From NCBI GenBank assembly GCA_025359105.1, contig JANYHK010000104.1, positions 1-54,574 on the forward strand: 54,574 nucleotides of DNA, in the 5' to 3' direction. Numbering within the stretch: position 1 is the first letter of the stretch; each line of letters starts with the position of its first letter. Below the pieces are notes generated by a model. That model was not told the origin of the DNA. It made no database searches and was given only the letters and a program-made list of their open reading frames with translations. A program made the position numbers and the translations under genes. Shown in pieces: positions 17,659 through 23,769 of this stretch. Source of the DNA: Myxococcales bacterium (lineage in GTDB: Bacteria; Myxococcota_A; Polyangia; Polyangiales; Polyangiaceae).

Positions 17659-17896
17659 CGCGGCGCTGAGCCGCGAGGGCGCACCACCACGTCGCGAGGA
17701 AGAGCACGGCACCGGGGCCGACCACGACGAGCAGCACGCGCATCACGACGAACAGGGCGCCGGCGGCGAGCGCCCACGCCGGCGTGTGGGGCCCCATCGC
17801 CAGGAGCTTCCCGCCGAAGCCCCACGCCGCGAGGAGGTGACCGAGCGCCATCTCGGAGGCGAAGAGCGCTCCCAGCGCGACCGCGAGGCGCTTCAC
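17651..17896 (-). CDS. Small membrane protein
   Basis: An 81-residue hydrophobic protein with three membrane segments: LAVALGALFASEMALGHLLA, AWALAAGALFVVMRVLLVVV and GPGAVLFLATWWCALA. It starts with GTG at 17896 inside the last codons of the gene at 17893-19032 (GTGA overlap), so its translation is coupled to that gene. I chose this start because the open frame upstream is the antisense-like shadow of the partner. The family is not recognised. The tight coupling suggests that the two proteins work together in the membrane. Confidence 0.65.
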   Translation of the reverse strand: MKRLAVALGALFASEMALGHLLAAWGFGGKLLAMGPHTPAWALAAGALFVVMRVLLVVVGPGAVLFLATWWCALAAQRRVN

Positions 17897-19032
17897 GGCC
17901 GACCTCCCGCGACGCGCGCGGTGGTCATGGCGAGGAGGATCGCGTCGCCTAGCGGGCCCCCGGTGACGAAGCGCTGGGCCCCGTGCTGCGTGATCGGCGC
18001 ACCGAACAGCTGCGCCGTCGCGAAGAGGCGGCGGAAGCGCGCGTCGTCGCCGTGGATGCGCGCGCCGGCGAGCGCGAAGCCCGTCGCGGAGACGCCGTAT
18101 CCAAGGACCACGGGCCCCGAGTCGATGTCGCCGCGCCCGATGACCTCGCGCGGGTACTCGCGCATGACGCCGAAGCCGAGGACGGTGTCGTCGAGCTCGC
18201 GCGTGGCGGCGTCCCACAGCGCCCGCGACAGCGTCAGGTCCGCGAACGAGAGAAAGTAGACCGCGAGCAGTGTCCCCGAACCGCGCGCGGCGTCACGCGG
18301 CGCGCCGGAGCCTGGCTCGACCGCCTGGACGAGGAGGCCAGTCGCGGGATCAATGTACCTTGCACGCATCGTATCGAGCGCGCGCGCCACCGTGGCGGCG
18401 TGGGCATCATCGCCCGTCGCAGCGTCGCGCAAGGAGAGCGAAGCTATCGCCGCGGCGTTGTCGACCGGGTAGATCTCGCCGGGGTACGTCTCCACGAGCG
18501 CGAGGGGCGACGCGTCGAGACGGCGGGCGAGAGCGCGGGTGATGCGCTCGCCGACCGCGGCGTGGCGGGACCGGGGGTCGAGCACCCGGTGCATACCGAT
18601 CGCGAGGTTCAGGTAGCCGAGGTACGCGACGTGCCCGCGGTCCTTGTCGAGCGACCGCACCGCGTCCTCGCCCCAGGAGCGCGTGTCGAACGCCGCGCCG
18701 CTGGGAGCGAGCATGCGATCGATGCTCGCGCCCACGCGCAGCCCGTACTCGGCGCCGAGCGCCGGGTGCTCGCGCGCGACCTGGCCGAGGCCCATCGCCG
18801 CCATCATCTCCGCGCCGAAGAGCCACTCGCCGTCGAAGAGCGCCGAGCCTGTGGCGAATTCGTCGCCCGTCGCGGCCGGCGCCGCCTCGGAGACGCCGCG
18901 GGCCAGGGCGGTCTGCGCGGCGACGTCGCCCGCGTAGAGCGCGGCCGCGCCGGTCGCGGCGAGGCGCGACGGGAGGAGCACGACGCCGAGCACGAGCGCC
19001 ACGACCGAGAGAGCCGTCCTGGCTTTTCGCAT
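17893..19032 (-). CDS. Hypothetical exported protein, possible alpha/alpha-barrel
   Basis: The 379-residue product starts with a signal-anchor (MRKARTALSVVALVLGVVLL). The rest is a series of helices with conserved-looking turns: EWLFGAEMMAAMGLGQVARE, GYLNLAIGMHRVLDP, YPGEIYPVDNAAAIASL and DSGPVVLGYGVSATGFALAG. Alternating helices with such motifs resemble (alpha/alpha)6-barrel enzymes such as the linalool dehydratase/isomerase group, but this is a resemblance only. An upstream in-frame ATG at 19071 is possible; I chose the one that begins the hydrophobic signal. It is coupled to the small membrane protein downstream. Confidence 0.65.
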   Translation of the reverse strand: MRKARTALSVVALVLGVVLLPSRLAATGAAALYAGDVAAQTALARGVSEAAPAATGDEFATGSALFDGEWLFGAEMMAAMGLGQVAREHPALGAEYGLRVGASIDRMLAPSGAAFDTRSWGEDAVRSLDKDRGHVAYLGYLNLAIGMHRVLDPRSRHAAVGERITRALARRLDASPLALVETYPGEIYPVDNAAAIASLSLRDAATGDDAHAATVARALDTMRARYIDPATGLLVQAVEPGSGAPRDAARGSGTLLAVYFLSFADLTLSRALWDAATRELDDTVLGFGVMREYPREVIGRGDIDSGPVVLGYGVSATGFALAGARIHGDDARFRRLFATAQLFGAPITQHGAQRFVTGGPLGDAILLAMTTARVAGGRP

Positions 19033-19222
19033 GACGGTTCGACGTGCGAGGGCCACCGTTGCTGCGACCACTCGCCGGCGCCCCGCGACCGCTCGACCTC
19101 ACGGGGCCGTCGATCCACCGGGCCGAGCCGCGAGCTCCACGACGATTTTTACAAGCCAGATCCTGCGACGGCCGCCCGCGGCGAGCTGACGGCCGCCGCT
19201 ATGCGCTCGAAGCTCGCGGGTA

Positions 19223-19972
19223 TCAGCGTCGCGCAGGAATGGAGTGGGCCGGCGTGATCGAGCCGTCGCCGTTCAGGTGGGCAGGCACGTACGTGTCGCC
19301 AGGCCGGCCCCCCCACGTGCTCGCGCCGGGCGGGAGCGTCGTCGATGGCGCGACGGGCGCGGGCGGCGGCGGTGGCGGTCCGGGGACGAAGCGCGCCGGC
19401 GCAATGGTGCCGTCGGGATTCATGCTCGCGGGAACGTACGTGTCACCCGGGTTCCCGGTCGGCCCGAAGAGGCTCGGCACGGGCACCGTCACCGTGTACG
19501 CCGCGCCGTTGACCTCGCCGGCGCCCGCCCCCACGCACACAGTCGCGTTGGTGCCGTCGGTGGCGTAGGACGCTGCGGGCCCCAGCCCGGGCACACCTCC
19601 CTGCACGCCGCCCGCCCAGCCGTCGATCCCTCCGTCGCCGGTCGTGCGGCACGCCATCGCGACGACCCCGACGCCCGGCGTCCCCCCACCGAGGATCAGG
19701 TGGCGGCTGCCGTCGTCCTGCACCGCATACCCGCCGATGACGGGGCCGACCTGCCCGATGACCTGGGTCGAGTACGTCACGCGGGGAGCAGTCTCGCAAT
19801 GCGCGCAGACCCTTGCATCCGTCGGCGCGCCCGTCGGCGCGGCAGCGCCTCCTGCGGCCGCGCTCGAGATCGAGAGGCCACGCGAGACGTCGGCCGCGCT
19901 CGGGCTGCTCGCGCCGCCGACGGCCGTGCCCAATCCGAACGCTGGCCCGGAGACCGCCGCGCCCTCCGTCAT
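19223..19972 (-). CDS. Hypothetical protein with duplicated C-terminal motif (DcrB operon, gene 4)
   Basis: A 249-residue protein. The N-terminal third is Ala/Gly/Ser-rich, followed by VCAHCETAPRVTY with a CxxC pair and a beta-rich middle (YAVQDDGSRHLILGGG; ATVCVGAGAGEVNG). After a Pro-rich linker the end contains two copies of a 20-odd residue unit: GDTYVPASMNPDGTIAPA and GDTYVPAHLNGDGSITPA. I recognise no family and see no PAAR motif. The ATG at 19972 overlaps the stop of the upstream DcrB-like gene (ATGA), so the two are translationally coupled. The open frame continues upstream but is a shadow there. It is the last gene of the four-gene operon. Confidence 0.75.
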   Translation of the reverse strand: MTEGAAVSGPAFGLGTAVGGASSPSAADVSRGLSISSAAAGGAAAPTGAPTDARVCAHCETAPRVTYSTQVIGQVGPVIGGYAVQDDGSRHLILGGGTPGVGVVAMACRTTGDGGIDGWAGGVQGGVPGLGPAASYATDGTNATVCVGAGAGEVNGAAYTVTVPVPSLFGPTGNPGDTYVPASMNPDGTIAPARFVPGPPPPPPAPVAPSTTLPPGASTWGGRPGDTYVPAHLNGDGSITPAHSIPARR

Positions 19973-20454
19973 CGCTTCGTCCACTCCGCTTGCGCGTAGC
20001 TGCCGGAGGGCGCGCGCTGCGCCACCGGCTGGAGCGACGCGACGAGACGCTCGAACACCGGCCAGGTGCTCGCCGCGGCGTCGAGGCTCGACGTGCACGT
20101 CACCGTCATCACACTCGTCTCGTCGTCGCCGGGCTCGAGGTGGACCATCGACTGCTCGATCGTCGAGCTCTGCGCCGTCCACACGCAGCGCGTCTGCATC
20201 GCGTGACGCCCGGCCACGACGATGTCCTCGCTCTCGAGGAGATCGAAGCCCTCGAGCGCCGCCGCCAGCACGAGGAGCTGGCGCTGCACGTGCGTACGGA
20301 GGCGGTCGCCGTCGCGTCGCGGCTCGCGCGTCACGACGACGTTCGGGACGATGACCTCTCCCGGCTGGGCCGGCGCGAAGAACACCGCGATTGTGCGGTC
20401 CTCCCAGCCCTCCGGAGCCTCGAAAACGTACGGTGCGTACTGAACATGGGCCAT
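19969..20454 (-). CDS. DcrB/DUF1795-family protein (Eag-chaperone-like), operon gene 3
   Basis: The 161-residue product begins MAHVQYAPYVFEAPEGWEDR and continues TIAVFFAPAQPGEVIVPNVV, the standard opening of the DcrB/DUF1795 fold. The family includes the Eag chaperones that bind transmembrane segments of type VI secretion effectors, as well as other DcrB-like proteins. No signal peptide is present, which fits a cytoplasmic chaperone better than the exported DcrB. The start has a good ribosome binding site (GGAGGA upstream of ATG). It is a diverged paralog of the protein at 21209-21790. The stop codon overlaps the next gene's ATG. Confidence 0.8.
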   Translation of the reverse strand: MAHVQYAPYVFEAPEGWEDRTIAVFFAPAQPGEVIVPNVVVTREPRRDGDRLRTHVQRQLLVLAAALEGFDLLESEDIVVAGRHAMQTRCVWTAQSSTIEQSMVHLEPGDDETSVMTVTCTSSLDAAASTWPVFERLVASLQPVAQRAPSGSYAQAEWTKR

Positions 20455-20489
20455 CGTGCTTCCTCCGCGGCTGCTGGTACTTTGATCGT

Positions 20490-20515
20490 GCAAAAGGCCC
20501 ATGCCGAGACATGGG
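20490..20515 (-). terminator. Hairpin with short U-run inside the DcrB operon
   Basis: On the minus strand CCCATG, loop TCTCGG, CATGGG is followed by CCTTTTGC. It falls between the Gly/Ala-rich gene and the next DcrB-like gene. With a 6-bp stem it could be a weak terminator that lowers expression of the last two genes. Confidence 0.45.
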
Positions 20516-20537
20516 AGGGGCGCGTCGATGCCGGCGG

Positions 20538-21185
20538 TCAGAGGTCGCCGCCGCAGTGGTCGCAGTGATCGTCTGCTTCGGGCGCGCACGCGCGGCAGTT
20601 GGACTTCTTCTTGTGCTGCGCGGGCGCGGGCGACGCCGGCGCGTGGGGGAGGACGTCGTTCGCCGCGCTCGCGAGCCTGCCGGCCATTCCGAGCGCGAGA
20701 CCGGCGGCGCCCGCGCCTGGGATGAGGCCCGCGAGCCCCGACGCGCCGCCCATCAGCGCGCCGGCGACGTTGCCGGACTGCAGCCCGCCCATCACCCCCG
20801 CCGCGGAGCCGACCACGCCCGCGGCCTGACCGACCATCGCCGCGGCTTTTCCGGCGCCGAGCGCGCTCAGCACCGATCCGCCCAGTCCCATGAGGCCGGC
20901 TGGCGAGACGAGGCCGCTCGCGACGCTGCTCGCCATGCTCGCGACCGACATGCCCGTCGACAACGCGCTCATCGCCTTCGCCGCCGCGGGCCCGCCGATC
21001 GCGCCGCCGAGGGCCATCGCGCCGCCGAGGATGTTGCCGCTGGCGATGCTCGACGCCGCGTTCGCCGCAGAGAGCCCTTTCGAGACGACGCTCGCCGCTT
21101 GCGCGGCGCCGGGCACGCCGGCCGCCGACGCGAGACCCATCGCACCGCCGAGGACACTGCCTGCACCTGCCATCGACATCGTCAT
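20538..21185 (-). CDS. Gly/Ala-rich hydrophobic protein with C-terminal Cys cluster (DcrB operon, gene 2)
   Basis: The 215-residue product starts at 21185, chosen because AAAGGAGG (21191-21198) is perfectly placed upstream. Residues 1-180 are a series of Gly/Ala/Ser/Met segments with glycine-zipper spacing, for example GAMALGGAIGGPAAAKAMSA, GVVGSAAGVMGGLQSGNVAG and GLAGLIPGAGAAGLALGMAG. This resembles the membrane-inserting N-terminal regions of type VI effectors. The C-terminus is different: a His/Lys stretch, then NCRACAPEADDHCDHCGGDL, a zinc-ribbon-like Cys/His cluster. No toxin or PAAR domain is fused. It lies between two DcrB/DUF1795 genes, which suggests that it is their client. That link is inference. 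Confidence 0.78.
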   Translation of the reverse strand: MTMSMAGAGSVLGGAMGLASAAGVPGAAQAASVVSKGLSAANAASSIASGNILGGAMALGGAIGGPAAAKAMSALSTGMSVASMASSVASGLVSPAGLMGLGGSVLSALGAGKAAAMVGQAAGVVGSAAGVMGGLQSGNVAGALMGGASGLAGLIPGAGAAGLALGMAGRLASAANDVLPHAPASPAPAQHKKKSNCRACAPEADDHCDHCGGDL

Positions 21186-21208
21186 GATCGCCTCCTTTGC
21201 TGGCGGGA

Positions 21209-21790
21209 CTACCTGCTGCGAGGCGAGCGCTCGCCGGGCATCGGGATCCACGGCGCCGCCGGGTCAGGCGGAAACGCCGCGGGGCCGGGCAGAAACGCCG
21301 CGGGCGGCGTCGACGTCGAGGGGGCGAGCGCGCGGAGCGTTCGCGTCTCGGCCGCCAGCGTCGCCGCGTCGATGCGCGCGCCGCGCATCATGCGTTCGAG
21401 CTCGGCCGCCGACGCGCCGCCGACCGGGCCGCTCGCGGTCATCGTCGTGAGCCACTTCGGATCGCGAAGGTCGACGTAGACCGTCGTCTGCTCGAGAGGG
21501 CCGGCGGGGGTCTTGGCATGGTAACGGACCTTGAACGCGGGGCGGCCTGCCACCTCGGCGACCCCGCTGTCGAGGACGGTGACGTGCCCGAAGCGCGCCG
21601 AGATCGGCTCGAGCTGACGCCGCGCGTGGGCCTCGAGCGTCTCGCCCGGCGTCCGCTCCTCGCGGGTGACGACGATGTTGGCGGCCATGGCGCCGTCCGC
21701 GCGTGGAGGCGCGACGACGATCACCATCGAGCGGTCGGCCCAGCGCTCAGGTGTCTCGAACGAGAGGCCGGCGGAAGAGCGCCTGGTCAT
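21209..21790 (-). CDS. DcrB/DUF1795-family protein (Eag-chaperone-like), operon gene 1
   Basis: A 193-residue protein whose first 150 residues match the DcrB/DUF1795 pattern: LSFETPERWADRSMVIVVAP, ANIVVTREERTPGETLEAHA, PAFKVRYHAKT and QTTVYVDLRDPKWLTTM. The last 40 residues are a Pro/Ala-rich tail. It has no signal peptide. It is the first gene after a strong sigma-54 promoter and ends 23 bp before the Gly/Ala-rich gene. Sharing of TREERTPGETLEAHARRQL with TREPRRDGDRLRTHVQRQL in the other copy supports an old duplication. Eag proteins usually occur singly beside a large effector gene, so this pair flanking a small hydrophobic protein is unusual. Confidence 0.82.
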   Translation of the reverse strand: MTRRSSAGLSFETPERWADRSMVIVVAPPRADGAMAANIVVTREERTPGETLEAHARRQLEPISARFGHVTVLDSGVAEVAGRPAFKVRYHAKTPAGPLEQTTVYVDLRDPKWLTTMTASGPVGGASAAELERMMRGARIDAATLAAETRTLRALAPSTSTPPAAFLPGPAAFPPDPAAPWIPMPGERSPRSR

Positions 21791-21833
21791 CGCACGACCA
21801 CCGCAGCAGCGACTCTACCCATGCACGTCGTAG

Positions 21834-21851
21834 GAGCAGGGGGCGTGCCAG
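21834..21851 (-). promoter_or_regulatory. Sigma-54 (-24/-12) promoter for the DcrB operon
   Basis: The minus strand reads CTGGCACGCCCCCTGCTC. It has the invariant GG (21849-21848) and GC (21837-21836) separated by exactly 10 bp, and differs from the consensus TGGCAC-N5-TTGC at one base. The predicted start of transcription is near 21824, about 34 bp before the first ATG. Only this gene order makes sense of its direction. Confidence 0.75.
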
Positions 21852-21914
21852 CTTTTTTGCGCGAGACAGCTGCGGTCGGAGCGCTGCGACGACCGCCGCC
21901 TGCACAGATCGTGA

Positions 21915-21947
21915 AGCCGATGTGCAGCCGAAGTGCAGCCGGAGTGC
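21915..21947. repeat. Three tandem 11-bp repeats, likely enhancer-binding sites
   Basis: The three consecutive units are AGCCGATGTGC, AGCCGAAGTGC and AGCCGGAGTGC. They lie 64-98 bp upstream of the -24 element. The 11-bp period places each unit on the same face of the helix. That is what a sigma-54 activator binding as an oligomer would need. Confidence 0.6.
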
Positions 21948-22041
21948 AGTGGCCGCGGTGCCTGACTGGAGCGAGCTACCCATACTTGAAGGAGGCAGCG
22001 CCGTCGCTCGCCTTGCACAGATTTCCCCGCATGCAACGCCG

Positions 22042-22591
22042 CTAGGCAGCCTGACCGCGCACCGCGTCCGAGTACTGCACGTCGGCGCCTGGCGAGAGGA
22101 CGATGCGCACGTACTGCAGGAGCACGCGCGCGTAGCCGAAGGACGTGCTCCCAGAACGCCCAGCACAGCTGCGCGCGGACGCCGCCTTCGAGCGACGACA
22201 GGCCCGTGAAGCCGCCTTCGTATCCTTGATCGTCGCAGAGCGACGCGATGCGCGAGAGCGCCTCGGGCGGCATGAGCGTGTCCGCGTCGACGAACACCAG
22301 TACCCTGCCCTGCGCCAGCTCGGCGCCGAGGTTTCGCGCGCACGCCGCCTTCGGCTCACCGCAGCCGACGATGCGCACGCCGGCGTCTGCGACCAGCGGC
22401 GCGAGGACCGCGGAGGTACGATCGGTGCTCGCGTTGTCGATCACGATGATCTCTACGCCGGTCTCGTCGAGGTGCGCGCCAGGTCCACCTGCGAGCCTCC
22501 GCGCCGAGGCGAGGGCGGCCTCGACCGTGCGCGTGATCAGCGCCTCTTCGTTGCGCGCCGGGATGATGACCGTGATCGCCTTCGGAACCAT
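22042..22591 (-). pseudogene. Family 2 glycosyltransferase with internal deletion
   Basis: The frame starts at the ATG at 22591 and encodes a normal GT2 N-terminus: TVIIPARNEEALITRTVEAA, IIVIDNASTDRTS, AACARNLGAELAQGRVLVFV and the DAD metal motif. It continues to AQLCWAFWEHV and then turns to Arg-rich nonsense. Right at that point (about 22140) another frame supplies FGYARVLLQYVRIVL and SDAVRGQAA, ending at 22042. In homologs I know, these two blocks are separated by roughly 80 residues, including a conserved segment after WxFWxHV. The simplest explanation is a deletion that also shifted the frame. Its position next to the DcrB operon may reflect local rearrangement. Confidence 0.65.
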
Positions 22592-22688
22592 CCCGCGAGC
22601 CACGCCTTGGTTACCCAGTTGGAGTCGAATTCCACCCAGGGTGGATACGCGGTCCCCCACGGAACGGGCCGCGCGACCATGGTTTCGG

Positions 22689-22970
22689 GTGCCTTTTTCC
22701 GAGTCCGTTGTCACGAGGAACCTCCACCGTGCCTGCATTCGCGGCCCCAACTGCGTTACCCAGTGGATCTACTGCGACGGCTGTGCCGCCGGGGCCCGAC
22801 CGCGCAAATCAGGTGGTTGCGCGGTGCAGAAGCCCTATGAAGAGGGAGCGACGCGGATCGGTCCGGATCCGGACTGGTGCTCGTTTGTCTGCCGCTTCTT
22901 TGAACATTTCCAGGCGACGGGCCGTCCGCCCGAAGGCTGGAAGGAAACCTGCAGGAGCCCTCGAACATGA
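22689..22970 (+). CDS. Putative small Cys-rich protein
   Basis: The frame encodes about 93 residues from the GTG at 22689 (a GTG at 22641 is the alternative). Seven cysteines are spaced through a composition rich in Trp, Tyr and Phe: RACIRGPNC, QWIYCDGCAAG, SGGCAVQ, DWCSFVCRFFEHF and WKETCRS. This does not look like chance translation of GC-rich DNA. The stop codon overlaps the ATG of the next gene (ATGA), which suggests translational coupling. The sequence has no signal peptide that I can see. I recognise no family. The lack of an ATG start and of an obvious ribosome binding site keeps confidence low. Confidence 0.4.
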   Translation: MPFSESVVTRNLHRACIRGPNCVTQWIYCDGCAAGARPRKSGGCAVQKPYEEGATRIGPDPDWCSFVCRFFEHFQATGRPPEGWKETCRSPRT

Positions 22971-23755
22971 TCTCCCACGCCCCACGCCTCGCCGCCTTCG
23001 CCCTCGCCGTCGCCGCGCTCGTGACGCCTGGCGCCGCGCGCGCCGAGGGCCCGAGCGCCGACGAGATCGCGAAGAAGACGCTCGAGCACGACACGTTCGG
23101 CTTCGAGGGCTCGCAGATCAAGGCGCGCCTGGTCCTGTTCGAGGCCGACGGGCGCACCCAGGAGAGGGCGTTCGAAGGGATCAGCAAGAAGGGCGCGGAC
23201 AACCTCATCCGGAGTGTCATCCGCTTCACCGGCCCCGCCACCATCGCGGGGACGAGCTTCCTCATGGTGCAGCACCAAGGGGCGCCCGACGAGCAGCACA
23301 TCTACCTGCCGCGCATGAAGACGACGCGGCGCATCGGCGGCACGGGCGAGCGCGAGGGGAGCTTCATGGGGAGCGACTTCAGCTACGCCGATCTGGAGCG
23401 CAAGGATCTGCGCGAGGCGACCTACGCGCGCCTGCCCGACGAGCCCGTCGGCAAGGACCCGTGCTTCCACCTCGAGGCGACGCCGAAGACGCAGAGCGCG
23501 TACGCCAAGCTCTCGCTCTGGATCCGCCAGCGCGATTTCATCCCGCTCCGCGTGCAGATGTTCGACAAGGACGGCAAGCTCCTCAAGACGACGTTCACGC
23601 GGCGCATCAAGGACGTCGACGGCAAGCCGGTCGTGACCGAGACGCACACCGAGAACGCGCAGACGAACCACAAGACGGATCTGGTGATCGACGAGATCCA
23701 GTTCAAGCCCGATCTCTCCGACGCGCTCTTCACGCCGGCCGCGCTGTCGCACTGA
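22967..23755 (+). CDS. LolA-like outer-membrane lipoprotein-sorting family protein
   Basis: The 262-residue product has a cleavable signal peptide (LAAFALAVAALVTPGAARA). The mature part matches the large outer-membrane lipoprotein-sorting-like family: SVIRFTGPATIAGTSFLM, YLPRMKTTRRIGG, GSFMGSDFSYADLE, then LSLWIRQRDFIPLRVQMFD near the end. The fold is a half-open beta-barrel that shuttles lipids or lipoproteins through the periplasm. In many genomes this family is found with an RND/MMPL transporter and a DUF1302-type outer membrane protein. Here only the latter follows, 14 bp downstream. Confidence 0.87.
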   Translation: MISHAPRLAAFALAVAALVTPGAARAEGPSADEIAKKTLEHDTFGFEGSQIKARLVLFEADGRTQERAFEGISKKGADNLIRSVIRFTGPATIAGTSFLMVQHQGAPDEQHIYLPRMKTTRRIGGTGEREGSFMGSDFSYADLERKDLREATYARLPDEPVGKDPCFHLEATPKTQSAYAKLSLWIRQRDFIPLRVQMFDKDGKLLKTTFTRRIKDVDGKPVVTETHTENAQTNHKTDLVIDEIQFKPDLSDALFTPAALSH

Positions 23756-23769
23756 TATCGTCGGCGGGC

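Noticed and set aside
19223-19972. Possible PAAR domain in the last gene of the DcrB operon
   Set aside because: The Gly-rich strand LILGGGTPGVG has a slight similarity, but the conserved PAAR spacing, His and Cys zinc ligands are absent.
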